Shown: piece after piece, positions 7,266 through 16,606 of the stretch
Layout: the number at the start of each line of letters is the position of its first letter
How positions within the stretch are numbered: the first letter of the stretch is position 1
Assembly: GCA_946186205.1 (NCBI GenBank)
Contig: CAMHMH010000001.1
Span: forward strand, 62,001 to 126,000
From: an uncultured Fretibacterium sp.
GTDB taxonomy: Bacteria; Synergistota; Synergistia; Synergistales; Aminobacteriaceae
Length of the DNA: 64,000 nucleotides
Direction: 5' to 3'
Notes under the pieces: generated by a model
Told to the model about the DNA's origin: nothing
Database searches by the model: none
What the model saw: the letters and a program-made list of their open reading frames with translations, nothing else
Program-made: the position numbers and the translations under genes

Positions 7266-8279
7266 TTACAGAATGTTGATCCAAGCGTCAACGGTCTCTT
7301 TGTTGAATGTGTTCAGCTTGTTGAGGAAGCTGATTGTCCCTCCGTCTGCTGCCTTCTCAATCGTGAGCGTTCCTACCTCGCCTGCGCTGAAGGTCTCGCC
7401 CTCTTTGCCTGTGATTTGTCCCTTCACGAACGCAACAGCAGCGTATGAAGCCGCGTAACCGAGCTGTGTCGGATTCCACAAGAATGTCTCATCAGCTATT
7501 CCCTTGTCGATAAACTCCTTCATGTCTGAAGCGAGAGTCAGCCCTGTAACTTTCACGTTTCGTTTTGCGTCCATGATGCACTTGCTGACTGCGGGCGCGC
7601 CTACTGTTGTGGGTACGATTATGCCCTTGAGGTTCGGATATTTTTCGAGGAGTGCCTGAGTCTCGTTGAAAGATTTTGTGTACTCATCATCGCCGTAAAC
7701 GACTCCAACAAAATCAATCTTCGCATATTTCGGATCTCCGCTCTTGAGTGCTTCCTCCATGAATGAAATCCACAAGTTTTGATTCGGAGCTGTAGCCATA
7801 GCCGAGAGGATTGCGATTTGTCCCTCGCCGCCGATTGATTTCACCATCGAGTCAAGCTGAGTGAGTGCGATAACTTTTGCGCTTGCGGGCTCAACATCGA
7901 GGTCTCTTCCTTCAGGGTCAACGGGAGCGTCCCACGTTACGACTTTGATTCCTGCCTCGCGTGCTTCGTTGCAGACATCAACGAGTGAAGCCGGGTCATT
8001 AGCACTTACGCAAAGGACATCGACTCCCTGAGCTATGTAGTTCTCGATGATTCGTATCTGACCGTCTGAGCTTCCGTCGTCCGGGCCGTCATGCATGAAT
8101 GTGAAGCCGAGTTCGTCAGCCGCCTTCTGGAAACCTGCGACTCCCGCCTGGAAGTATGGATTTCCCGACTGCTTGTACACTACGCCGATTGTGATTCCCT
8201 TCGCGGGTTTATCCGCTGAGAACGCGACTCCCGTGAACGCCAGCGATAACACCAGCATTAACGCTACTACTTTTTTCAT
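7266..8279 (-). CDS. rhaS: Rhamnose ABC transporter substrate-binding protein
   Basis: A 337-residue periplasmic binding protein with a classical signal peptide (basic MKK, hydrophobic core, VAFSA cleavage region near residue 22). The mature part is a type I sugar-binding fold (RbsB-like): TIGVVYKQSGNPYFQAGVAG at its start, VDVLCVSANDPASL and KVVTWDAPV in the ligand cleft. It is the fourth ABC gene in the direction of transcription (ATPase, two permeases, binder). Rhamnose is assigned from the surrounding rhaB-A-D genes. The symbol follows the Rhizobium rhaSTPQ naming and is not the AraC regulator RhaS. Confidence 0.9.
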   Translation of the reverse strand: MKKVVALMLVLSLAFTGVAFSADKPAKGITIGVVYKQSGNPYFQAGVAGFQKAADELGFTFMHDGPDDGSSDGQIRIIENYIAQGVDVLCVSANDPASLVDVCNEAREAGIKVVTWDAPVDPEGRDLDVEPASAKVIALTQLDSMVKSIGGEGQIAILSAMATAPNQNLWISFMEEALKSGDPKYAKIDFVGVVYGDDEYTKSFNETQALLEKYPNLKGIIVPTTVGAPAVSKCIMDAKRNVKVTGLTLASDMKEFIDKGIADETFLWNPTQLGYAASYAAVAFVKGQITGKEGETFSAGEVGTLTIEKAADGGTISFLNKLNTFNKETVDAWINIL

Positions 8280-8301
8280 GATATGTTGCCTCCTTTTATG
8301 A

Positions 8302-9378
8302 TTATGAGTGCTGAGCTGCTGTATCAGCCCTGCGCCTCGCTACCCTTCTTGCGTTCTGCCAGTCCTCAATGAGATTAGGCAATAACACGCTGAGTATCAG
8401 TATCACGCCGACAGAGAGATTCACCGCGCTGTCAGCAAACCCGAAGAGCGTACCAAGCCCGAACTTTACGACTCCGAAAATCACGAGCGATATTGCCGCG
8501 CCGATTACGCTTCCTTTTCCGCCGTCTGTCGAGAAGCCTCCGAGAACTGCCGCGGCGATTGCGTACATGTGGTAGCCGTCCATTATGTCAGCCTTGACGC
8601 TTGATGACGAATTGCCCACAAAGAATATGCCAGTTACCGCGCTCATGAGTCCTGCGATTACGAAGCACCAGAATTTTATTTTGTCGGTCTGGACTCCTGA
8701 GTAATATGTTGCCGAACGGTTCGTGCCGATTGCGAAAATTTTGCGGCCGTTGCCTGTCATGTGAAGCCACACGAAAAATATCACTGCGAAGACCAAGAAC
8801 ACCGGAAGCGATATAGGCACTTTGACTCCGCAAATGTCAACCAGTTTGTTCAGCGCAGAAAGTGAACGGAATGTAGGATCTTTGAACGTCAAAGTATCTC
8901 CGCCGATTATAAGATAGCTGAAGCCCCTGAAGAACAACTGAGTCGCAAGCGTTATTATCATCGAGAACAGCTCTTTGAACCTCGTGCATAAGAAACCGTT
9001 CAGCGCGCCGCATATACACCCTACAGCAAGACACGCCATCAATGACAATGTCAAAGCAACAGGAGGGTACATGCCTTTGATTATTGCGAGCTCGTTATAC
9101 GTTACGCCCAATGTAACAACGCTGAGAGTCCCGATTGCCCCGACAGAAATATCAATATCACCCATCGCAAGTATCAGCATCATTCCGAGAGTCATGAAGC
9201 TGTACAAGAAATACGGCCTCATGCTTCTTACGACGTTTGCGAAAAAGAAAACGGGACGGCGTGAAATCCCTGCGGCGACTCTCCCTGCATCAACGTAATA
9301 GAATACAGCGCACACTGCAGCAAGAAGTATCACAAGGAAAAATTCCCAGCTCGTGAAAAAATCTTTTATCTTCTTCAT
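8302..9378 (-). CDS. rhaQ: Rhamnose ABC transporter permease (RhaQ-like)
   Basis: A 358-residue RbsC-type inner-membrane permease with about ten spans. It shows the family's DIDISVGAIGTLS motif (about residues 73-85), GALNGFLCTRF, and the EAA-like coupling loop GTNRSATYYSGVQTDKIKFW (about 219-238) that contacts the ATPase. It starts 3 bp after its paralogue at 9382-10386. Which of the two corresponds to RhaP and which to RhaQ is a guess from order. It has a hydrophilic charged C-terminal tail rich in arginine. Confidence 0.88.
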   Translation of the reverse strand: MKKIKDFFTSWEFFLVILLAAVCAVFYYVDAGRVAAGISRRPVFFFANVVRSMRPYFLYSFMTLGMMLILAMGDIDISVGAIGTLSVVTLGVTYNELAIIKGMYPPVALTLSLMACLAVGCICGALNGFLCTRFKELFSMIITLATQLFFRGFSYLIIGGDTLTFKDPTFRSLSALNKLVDICGVKVPISLPVFLVFAVIFFVWLHMTGNGRKIFAIGTNRSATYYSGVQTDKIKFWCFVIAGLMSAVTGIFFVGNSSSSVKADIMDGYHMYAIAAAVLGGFSTDGGKGSVIGAAISLVIFGVVKFGLGTLFGFADSAVNLSVGVILILSVLLPNLIEDWQNARRVARRRADTAAQHS

Positions 9379-9381
9379 GGC

Positions 9382-10386
9382 CTATATGTTCCTCCCTGCT
9401 AAGTCTTGTTTTGCTGAAATCCTCTGAAGTATCACGTTGAGGAGAATCGCGAACAGCAACAGAATGCCTTTGATGAACTCCGTAATCATTGAGTTACCGA
9501 TTCCCATTTGAGGAATCGCGCTATCAATGAACGCAACCATAAGCGCGCCGATTACGACTCCCGTGATTTTCCCGTAACCGCCCGTAACGCTCACTCCTCC
9601 AAGAACGCACGCGGCAATCGTGAACATCTCATCGCCCGTTGCTGATCCTTTCTCGATAGCCGCATAGAACGCAAGCCACATTATTCCCGCGAGTCCTGCT
9701 GAAGCTCCGCATATCGTGTGAGCGAGGACTCGAATCTTGTTGAGATGGACTCCGCGCATTTGTGCAGCCTCTGCGTTTGATCCGACAGCGTAAAGATTAC
9801 GGCCTGTTCGCGTGTAGTTGAGGAATATTGCAGTCCCAATCACAACGAGTACAGCAAGCCATACGAGGAACGGTAGCCCTAATAATTCGTGGTTGATTAA
9901 GCTGTCTTTGAATGACTGCGTGAGCTGAGTCGGGTTGACTTTGTTCATGCCTAATAGCCAGTTCATTGGGATTAACGCCCGGACTATATAGCTTGTGCCT
10001 AGGGTAACAATTAACGCGATGACTCGTCCGTAGCTCATCAAGACTCCGTTCACCGCACCAATAGCAGCACCGATAGCAATCCCAAGCACGAACATCAATA
10101 ACGTGTTCTGAATCACTCCGAGTCCCATGAGTTTGCCCGCGACAGCTCCCGCGAACGCAAGCACAGCCGTTGTAGAAATGTCGATTGACCCGACGAGCAA
10201 CACGCAGAGCATTCCGCAGCACATCACCATGTTTATTGAGCCGTTCTTGAGGACGTTCAGCCACGAATTTGCGAGATAACCCGGCACTCTTACGTTCACG
10301 GCAACGAGTAACAGCGCAAGCACTCCAAGAAGGGGAAGCTCTCTATGCTCAATCAGGAATGAATACACCGATTTGTGTTTAGCCAT
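9382..10386 (-). CDS. rhaP: Rhamnose ABC transporter permease (RhaP-like)
   Basis: A 334-residue RbsC-family permease, paralogous to the next gene. Visible motifs are VGSIDISTTAVLAFAGAVAG, AVNGVLMSYGRVIALIVTLG, and the coupling loop GRNLYAVGSNAEAAQMRGVH. About ten membrane spans are predicted from hydrophobicity. The start lies 15 bp after the ATPase stop. With its partner it should form the heterodimeric rhamnose channel. Naming of P versus Q follows gene order only. Confidence 0.88.
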   Translation of the reverse strand: MAKHKSVYSFLIEHRELPLLGVLALLLVAVNVRVPGYLANSWLNVLKNGSINMVMCCGMLCVLLVGSIDISTTAVLAFAGAVAGKLMGLGVIQNTLLMFVLGIAIGAAIGAVNGVLMSYGRVIALIVTLGTSYIVRALIPMNWLLGMNKVNPTQLTQSFKDSLINHELLGLPFLVWLAVLVVIGTAIFLNYTRTGRNLYAVGSNAEAAQMRGVHLNKIRVLAHTICGASAGLAGIMWLAFYAAIEKGSATGDEMFTIAACVLGGVSVTGGYGKITGVVIGALMVAFIDSAIPQMGIGNSMITEFIKGILLLFAILLNVILQRISAKQDLAGRNI

Positions 10387-10401
10387 TATGATTCTCCCTC
10401 C

Positions 10402-11904
10402 CTATGACGCTTTTGACTGAGGCATGGCCGCGTTGAGAATTGTTTCTTGAGTGAGGCTCTTTGTGTCGGTGAACTCGGCTGTGATTTTCCCCTCGCTCAT
10501 GACATATATACGGTCTGACATGTTGATGACTTCGGGAAGCTCTGAGCTTATCATGAGGATTCCGAGTCCCTGCGACGCTAAGTCCGACATGATTTCGTAG
10601 ATTGCTGCCTTGCTCCCAACGTCGACTCCTTTTGTCGGCTCATCAAGTATTATCATTTTGGGATTGGCCGCGAGCTGTTTTGCAACGACAACCTTCTGCT
10701 GATTGCCTCCCGATAACGCGCCCGTTAATGTGTCAGTGTCAGGAGCTTTTATCGCAAGCAAGTCCTTCATTCCGTCTGAAAGCTGGCGTTCTTTCTTGGG
10801 ACTGACAAAGATTCCGTTCTGACATTCTTTCGCCATTACAGGGAGAGAGATATTATGATTGATTGACCACTGCAAAAGGAGTCCGTCTTTCTGCCTGTCT
10901 TCAGGAAGGTATCCGAGTCCTTTCTCCATCATCTGAGTCGGTGTATGTTCGTAGATCTCCTCGCCCATGAAAAATATTTTGCCTGAGTCGGGCTGATGGA
11001 CTCCGAAAACTGACTCCATTACCTCAGTGCGTCCTGCTCCTACGAGTCCCGTTAAGCCGACAATTTCCCCGGCCTTCACGGAGATGTTCACGTCCCGGAA
11101 AAATCCTGTGCGACTCAGATTCTCAAGCCTCAACAATTCCCCGCCTGTTTCGGTTTCCTTCTTCGGGTACAACTGGTTGATGTCTCGTCCCACCATCTGA
11201 TGAATCAGGAACGACTGCTCGACCTCGTGAAGATTCCACGTGCCTATGTACTGAGCATCGCGGAAAACTGTAACACGCTCTGCGAGTCCGTAAATGTCCT
11301 CGAATCTGTGAGAGATGAGAATGATTCCCGTGCCGTTGTCGCGCAACCGTAACGCTATCTTGTAGAGTGCTTCTGCCTCGCGCTGTGATAACGCCGCTGT
11401 AGGTTCGTCCATGATGAGAATTTTTGCGTTCATTGAGAGGGCTTTTGCGATTTCTACAAGCTGCTGCTGTGCTACTGAGAGTGAGCCAACCGAGGCCGTC
11501 GGGCTGAAATCCGCGTCAACAGCTTCAAGAAGTTTCTTTGCCTCGCGGTTCATTTTGCTCCAGTCAATGAATGGCCCGATCTTGTACTCATGGCCGGCAA
11601 AAATATTTTCTGCGACGCTCAAATCAGGGTAGCTTGCGGCGTGCTGATATATTGCGGCGATTCCTCTTTCCTGCGCGATGATTGGATCTGACATAACGAC
11701 TCTTTCACCGTTAAGGATTATTTCTCCTCCGTCAGGCTGGTGCGCTCCCGTTATAACTTTTATGAACGTGGATTTTCCTGCGCCGTTTTCACCTGCGAGG
11801 GCGTGAATTTCTCCGGCCTTCAAGTTGAAGTGAACATTGTCGAGTGCCTTAACGCCCGGAAATATTTTCGTTATCCCGTTAAGCTCTAAGATATATTCCG
11901 ACAA
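10402..11904 (-). CDS. rhaT: Rhamnose ABC transporter ATPase (two nucleotide-binding domains)
   Basis: A 500-residue RbsA/MglA-type duplicated ATPase. The N-terminal half has Walker A GENGAGKST (about 39-47), signature LSVAQQQLVEIAKAL and Walker B ILIMDEPTAAL. The C-terminal half has a degenerate Walker A (GLVGAGRTE), signature LSGGNQQKVVVAKQL and Walker B MIILDEPTKGVDVGSK. Degeneracy of one site is normal in this family. It heads the ABC block, separated from fucO by a terminator-like hairpin, so the transporter may have its own promoter or lower expression than the enzymes. Confidence 0.92.
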   Translation of the reverse strand: MSEYILELNGITKIFPGVKALDNVHFNLKAGEIHALAGENGAGKSTFIKVITGAHQPDGGEIILNGERVVMSDPIIAQERGIAAIYQHAASYPDLSVAENIFAGHEYKIGPFIDWSKMNREAKKLLEAVDADFSPTASVGSLSVAQQQLVEIAKALSMNAKILIMDEPTAALSQREAEALYKIALRLRDNGTGIILISHRFEDIYGLAERVTVFRDAQYIGTWNLHEVEQSFLIHQMVGRDINQLYPKKETETGGELLRLENLSRTGFFRDVNISVKAGEIVGLTGLVGAGRTEVMESVFGVHQPDSGKIFFMGEEIYEHTPTQMMEKGLGYLPEDRQKDGLLLQWSINHNISLPVMAKECQNGIFVSPKKERQLSDGMKDLLAIKAPDTDTLTGALSGGNQQKVVVAKQLAANPKMIILDEPTKGVDVGSKAAIYEIMSDLASQGLGILMISSELPEVINMSDRIYVMSEGKITAEFTDTKSLTQETILNAAMPQSKAS

Positions 11905-11925
11905 GTGCTAATTCCTCCTTCCTGT

Positions 11926-11968
11926 AAAAAAATTCCGGGAGGCCATGACGTATAACCCCGCCGGAAAA
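11926..11968 (-). terminator. Hairpin between fucO and the ABC genes
   Basis: Imperfect stem (TTTTCCGG.CGGGG / CCTC.CCGGAA) followed by seven T on the minus strand. It lies in the 70-bp gap after fucO and probably attenuates transcription into the transporter genes. Confidence 0.65.
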
Positions 11969-11974
11969 TTTCTG

Positions 11975-13123
11975 TTACATCATTGACCTGTAGAGTGCTT
12001 TAATCTCTTCAACGTTCGTATCTCTCGGATTGCCCGGGCAGCAAGCATCCGCAAACGCCGAGTCGCTGAGGAACTGCACATCCTCTTCCTTAAGAATGCC
12101 TTTGAGGTCTGCGGGGATCCCTACGTCAGCAGAAAGTTTCTTCACAGCGTCTATTGTTGCCCTGCACGCTTCATCGTCTGTCATGTCGCCGATTCCCTCA
12201 ACGCCCATTGCTTTGCCGATTGCGCGGTAACGTAAACCTGCGGCGGGTGCGTTGTATTCGAGTCCGTAAGGGAGAATGATAGCGCAGGCGACTCCGTGCG
12301 GTGTGTCGTAAAGTGCTGAGAGTCCGTGCGCCATGCTGTGAACGATTCCGAGTCCGACGTTTGAGAATCCCATTCCGGCGATGTACTGTCCGAGTGCCAT
12401 ACCCTCGCGGCCTTCAGGAGTCCCGGCTACAGCTCCGCGCAGACTGTGTGAGATAAGCTCAATGGCTTTCAGGTGGAACATGTCGGAAATCTCGCAATGT
12501 CCTTTCGTGATATAGCCCTCGATGGCGTGAGTCAATGCGTCCATACCTGTGGAGGCTGTGAGTCCTTTGGGCATTGATGACATCATGTCGGGGTCAACAA
12601 CGGCAATCTCCGGAATGTCATTCGTATCAACGCAGACAAATTTGCGCTTCTTCTCAACATCCGTGATTACGTAGTTGATAGTAACTTCTGCTGCTGTACC
12701 TGCTGTTGTGGGAACGGCGATTGTGAAAACGGCGTGTGCTTTTGTGGGTGCGACTCCTTCGAGGCTTCTTACGTCAGCAAATTCGGGGTTGTTGATGATG
12801 ATTCCGACTGCCTTTGCTGTGTCCATTGCTGAGCCTCCGCCGATTGCCACGATTGAGTCGGCCTGTGCTTTCTTGAAGGCCGCGACTCCGTTCTGAACGT
12901 TCTCGATTGTCGGATTCGGTTTGATGTCGCTGTAAACCTCGTAGGCTATTCCGGCTTTGTCGAGGAGGTCTGTAACCTTCTTGCTGACTCCGAACTTCAC
13001 GAGGCTTGCGTCTGTGCATACAAAGACTTTCTTTTTGCCGCGCGCTTTGAGGTCTGCGGGAATGTTCTCGATTGCTCCTTTACCGTGATACGATATGTTG
13101 TTGAGTACTATACGGCTTGCCAT
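11975..13123 (-). CDS. fucO: Lactaldehyde reductase (iron-dependent alcohol dehydrogenase)
   Basis: A 382-residue group III alcohol dehydrogenase, identical in length to E. coli FucO (382-383). It reduces the L-lactaldehyde released by RhaD to 1,2-propanediol, which regenerates NAD anaerobically. The NAD motif GGGSAMDTAKAVG (about 97-109), TAGTAAEVTINYV and the metal-binding set around D-x3-H in TGMDALTHAIEGY, SNVGLGIVHSMAHG and DTPHGVACAI are present. It is 16 bp downstream of rhaD. The rhamnose context makes lactaldehyde the likely substrate. Confidence 0.93.
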   Translation of the reverse strand: MASRIVLNNISYHGKGAIENIPADLKARGKKKVFVCTDASLVKFGVSKKVTDLLDKAGIAYEVYSDIKPNPTIENVQNGVAAFKKAQADSIVAIGGGSAMDTAKAVGIIINNPEFADVRSLEGVAPTKAHAVFTIAVPTTAGTAAEVTINYVITDVEKKRKFVCVDTNDIPEIAVVDPDMMSSMPKGLTASTGMDALTHAIEGYITKGHCEISDMFHLKAIELISHSLRGAVAGTPEGREGMALGQYIAGMGFSNVGLGIVHSMAHGLSALYDTPHGVACAIILPYGLEYNAPAAGLRYRAIGKAMGVEGIGDMTDDEACRATIDAVKKLSADVGIPADLKGILKEEDVQFLSDSAFADACCPGNPRDTNVEEIKALYRSMM

Positions 13124-13139
13124 TGCTATTTGTTCCTCC

Positions 13140-13952
13140 TTATGATAAATAACCCTCGCGGGCTTTCACGCTGAATCTTCCCTCTAACAGGTGCATTTGC
13201 TCATCTGTAATCGTGTTGACTAACGGAAGGTGAGCTATCTTCATGTAGATCTCCGCTGCTTTTTCTGCTGTCTCAATGAGTCCGAACGCTTCATCAAGGT
13301 CAACACCCGCTCCGTAGAGTCCATGCTGTGCCCACACAACGAGTCTCGCTGTCTTCATCTTCTCCGCTGTAGCCTCGCCGATCTCATTCGTTCCGCAGAG
13401 CATCCAGGGCAATACGTTCACGCCGTCCGGGAAAACTACAATACATTCCGTGCACATCTGCCAGAGAGTCCGCGTAAATGCTTTCTCATCAAGCGTGTGT
13501 ACGTAGGTCATCGCAAGAAGGTTCGTAGGGTGGCAGTGCATTATGACTCTGTTCGAGGGGTTGACGGTGAGTCGTGCTGCGTGGCTCATCATGTGCGCGG
13601 GAAATTCGCTCGTAAATTTTCCCCCGTCAGTGAAGCCCCATAACAGTTGGGCATTCTCTCCCCCGTCAGCAATCTTCACGAGTCCCAAATTCACAGCGGG
13701 TTCATACTGCACATTCTTGAAGTATTTCCCCGTCCCTGTAACAAGAAAGTACTTGCCGTCAAGCGAGGGAGCTTTGAAGCCTGTCGGGATTGTCCGTAAT
13801 ACTCTCTTCACATCTCCGTATTCTGCGACTTCCGACTCGTCAAGCATGAGGGAGATATTACCGCCGTTGCGCTCGTCCCAGCCGTGATTGTACATGTTCG
13901 TGCATGTCCGAATCATTTCGACAAGGAAAGGTGCTGTCATTATGTCTTTCAT
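13140..13952 (-). CDS. rhaD: Rhamnulose-1-phosphate aldolase
   Basis: A 270-residue class II zinc aldolase that splits L-rhamnulose 1-phosphate into DHAP and L-lactaldehyde. Visible are HGWDERNGGNISLML, the FLVTGTGKYF strand, the zinc histidine pair in VIMHCHPTNLL (about 148-158) and VVWAQHGLYGAG with the third histidine. Length is close to E. coli RhaD (274). It lies 6 bp downstream of rhaA and 16 bp upstream of fucO, a tight enzyme operon. Confidence 0.95.
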   Translation of the reverse strand: MKDIMTAPFLVEMIRTCTNMYNHGWDERNGGNISLMLDESEVAEYGDVKRVLRTIPTGFKAPSLDGKYFLVTGTGKYFKNVQYEPAVNLGLVKIADGGENAQLLWGFTDGGKFTSEFPAHMMSHAARLTVNPSNRVIMHCHPTNLLAMTYVHTLDEKAFTRTLWQMCTECIVVFPDGVNVLPWMLCGTNEIGEATAEKMKTARLVVWAQHGLYGAGVDLDEAFGLIETAEKAAEIYMKIAHLPLVNTITDEQMHLLEGRFSVKAREGYLS

Positions 13953-13958
13953 TGCCGA

Positions 13959-15215
13959 TTATCCTCTCTTGCTGAGTACGTCAGCTTCGTACTTCTCGAC
14001 TTCTCCGAACCATTCACCGTCAAGAGGCTTCTTGCAGACTCCGCAATACTCATCCCACACATCACCGAAAGGCATAGTCTTCAATTCTTCCTGAGCTACC
14101 AAAAGTTTTGAGAACTCACCTTTGTCCTGCATGGCCTTCAATGAGTCAACAGGCTGAAGCAATGCGAACAATAAAGCCTTCTGAGCGTTCCTGTAACCCA
14201 TAGTCCACGCTGCAATACGGTTGATTGAAGCGTCAAAGTAATCAAGCGCGATATGCACACGGCCTTCAAGACCTCCGCACCTCACTATTTCGCGGGCAAT
14301 CTCTTTCATCTCATCATCAAACAGCACAACGTGATCCGAGTCCCATCTCACAGGGCGCGTAACATGGAGTGCTATCTCCGGGAAGAACGCAAGAAGGGCG
14401 GGTATCTTGTCGCTCACAACTTCCGTAGGGTGATAGTGTCCGTTGTCCATGAGGGGAATACATTTGCCCATGTTAAGAGCGGCGTAACTCAAAGCAAATT
14501 CCGCGCTTCCTACCGTATAAGCCTCGACTCCGATTCCGAATACTTTGCTTTCTACGCAGGGTTTCACTTTCTGGAAGTCGTAAGGCTCACTCAATATTGC
14601 GTCAATCGCTTCACGGTATCTTTTTCGCGGGCCGATTCTGTCTGCGGGAATGTCCTTGAAGCCGTCGCCCGTCCATATATTCATTACGCAGGTCTGCCCA
14701 AGTTCCTCAGCAAGATATGTGCTGATTCGTATGCTTGCCTTCCCGTGATCTATCCAGAATTTTCGCGTGTCGTCATTCGGAGAAGAGAGAGTCAGCGGGT
14801 CGCATTTCGGGTGTGAAAAGAATGTAGGGTTGAAGTCGCAGCCGAGTCCGCGTTCCTTGCAGAATGCCGCCCATCTCGCAAAGTGTTTCGGCTCTAATTT
14901 GTCGCGGTCTACCCAGTCTGAACCGTCAAAGATCGCGTAGCTTGCGTGAAGATTCATTTTCGGCATGCCGGGTATGAGGCTCATTACCTCGTCAAGGTCT
15001 GACATCAATTCGTCAGGAGTTCTTGCGCGCCCGGGATAATTCCCCGTTGTCTGTATACCGCCTGTGAGTGGCTTGCTTGGGTCAGTGTCGAATCCGCGAA
15101 CGTCATCGCCCTGCCAGCAGTGAAGCGAAACAGGTACGGCCTTCAGCTTTGAGATTGCCGCGTCAGTGTCGACTCCAATCGCTGAATACTTCTTCTTTGC
15201 TTCGGAATAACTCAT
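13959..15215 (-). CDS. rhaA: L-rhamnose isomerase
   Basis: A 418-residue metal-dependent isomerase converting L-rhamnose to L-rhamnulose. Characteristic stretches are SLHCWQGDDVRGFD near residue 31, TTGNYPGRARTPDEL, MNLHASYAIF, FNPTFFSHP, and the C-terminal active-site segments MDNGHYHPTEVV, RWDSDHVV and HIALDYFDASINRIAAW. Length is typical (419 in E. coli). It starts 1 bp after rhaB. All metal-ligand histidines and aspartates of the family appear to be kept. Confidence 0.96.
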   Translation of the reverse strand: MSYSEAKKKYSAIGVDTDAAISKLKAVPVSLHCWQGDDVRGFDTDPSKPLTGGIQTTGNYPGRARTPDELMSDLDEVMSLIPGMPKMNLHASYAIFDGSDWVDRDKLEPKHFARWAAFCKERGLGCDFNPTFFSHPKCDPLTLSSPNDDTRKFWIDHGKASIRISTYLAEELGQTCVMNIWTGDGFKDIPADRIGPRKRYREAIDAILSEPYDFQKVKPCVESKVFGIGVEAYTVGSAEFALSYAALNMGKCIPLMDNGHYHPTEVVSDKIPALLAFFPEIALHVTRPVRWDSDHVVLFDDEMKEIAREIVRCGGLEGRVHIALDYFDASINRIAAWTMGYRNAQKALLFALLQPVDSLKAMQDKGEFSKLLVAQEELKTMPFGDVWDEYCGVCKKPLDGEWFGEVEKYEADVLSKRG

Positions 15216-15216
15216 A

Positions 15217-16491
15217 TTACTTTACCGCCTCCATTTGTATTTTGAGATTGCCCAGCGCAGTAGCTTCTATCGGAAGGGCAATAACTTTCTTTCCTGTAGC
15301 CTGTTCGGTTAAGCGGTTGAGATATGAATTTTTCGCGCCGCCTCCGACTATGTATATCGCGTGATATTTCCTGCCTGTGATATTCTCAAGCTCATTCACC
15401 GCGTCCCGGTAAGTATTAGCGAGTGAACGATAAGCGCACCTGAAGTAACCTGCAATATTCGCGGGCTTTCGTGAGAGCTGAGAGTCAAAAGCGTCCTTCA
15501 TGCTTGAGGGAGAAAGAAATTCATTGTCGTTAGCGTCGACAGTCTCATCAAACGAATCTGCTTCAGCTTCCCTCACAATCTCGCCGAAATCTTTTCCCGG
15601 GCATAACTCATCACGCAGTTTATTCACGAGCCACATTCCCATTATGTTACGGAGATAACGAATGTAACCGACTCCGCCCTCGTTCGTGAAATTTGACGAA
15701 AGACTGTTGATTGATGTGATTGCGTGAGGCATTTTGACTCCGAGAAGACTCCACGTTCCTGAAGAGATATAAATCTCGCTGCCCTCCATCGGTATACCTT
15801 CAACCGCGCTTGCTGTGTCATGAGTCGCGCACAATACGCACTGAATCCCTTTGTACGTTCCGAGCTTTGTGCCGGGGTCTTGCAGGAGCTTGAAGAGATG
15901 AGACGGGAGTCCGAGTCGCGAAATTATTTCGGGGTCATAATGCTTTGTCTTTGCGTTGACCATTCCGCCGGTCGTGGCGTTGGTGTACTCGTGAGATTTG
16001 ACTCCGCAGAGTTTGTACAGAAGGTATTCAGGCATCAATAGGAAATCCGTAACGCCTTCGAGCCTTCCTTCCAGTTTGTCCGCGTAAAGCTGGTAGATTG
16101 TGTTGAACGTCTGAAGCTGTATGCCTGTCTTCGAGTAAAGCTCCTCAAACGGTATCAGCTTGTGAACTTCCTCGATCGGATTCAGCGTCCTCAAATCACG
16201 GTATGCATAACAGGGAAGGACTTCCGAGTCTCCCTTCATGAGAACGTAATCGACTCCCCACGTATCAATCGACAGGCTCACGATGTCTGGTGAAACTTTG
16301 AGTGCCTCATCGACTCCTCGCTTAACGTGTGAGACGAGCGACTCAATATCCCACGTCAAATGACCGCCGGACTCTTTCATTCCATTCGGGAATCTGTAGA
16401 CTTCCTTCGTGAGAATCTTTCCGCCTTCATTCCAGCCGAGCAAATGACGGCCAGATGACGCGCCTATATCAACAGCGAGATAATATTTCAT
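15217..16491 (-). CDS. rhaB: Rhamnulokinase
   Basis: A 424-residue FGGY-family kinase that phosphorylates L-rhamnulose. Family signatures are VDIGASSGRHL at the start, SIDTWGVDYVLM (about 94-105) with the catalytic aspartate, CATHDTASAVEGIP and the C-terminal ATP-site IYIVGGGAKNSYLNRLTEQA. It is some 40-60 residues shorter than E. coli RhaB (489); the C-terminus stops soon after ATALGNLKIQ. First gene of the enzyme operon, 115 bp downstream of the regulator gene. Confidence 0.92.
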   Translation of the reverse strand: MKYYLAVDIGASSGRHLLGWNEGGKILTKEVYRFPNGMKESGGHLTWDIESLVSHVKRGVDEALKVSPDIVSLSIDTWGVDYVLMKGDSEVLPCYAYRDLRTLNPIEEVHKLIPFEELYSKTGIQLQTFNTIYQLYADKLEGRLEGVTDFLLMPEYLLYKLCGVKSHEYTNATTGGMVNAKTKHYDPEIISRLGLPSHLFKLLQDPGTKLGTYKGIQCVLCATHDTASAVEGIPMEGSEIYISSGTWSLLGVKMPHAITSINSLSSNFTNEGGVGYIRYLRNIMGMWLVNKLRDELCPGKDFGEIVREAEADSFDETVDANDNEFLSPSSMKDAFDSQLSRKPANIAGYFRCAYRSLANTYRDAVNELENITGRKYHAIYIVGGGAKNSYLNRLTEQATGKKVIALPIEATALGNLKIQMEAVK

Positions 16492-16606
16492 GCTTCAATG
16501 ACTCCTCGCAGTAATATTTGTTGTAATGTGAAATTTTTTCTGAGTGTGTTAATTATGTGTTAAGAGGCCGCGAAATTCAAAGAGTATTTACACGCAAAAA
16601 GTATCT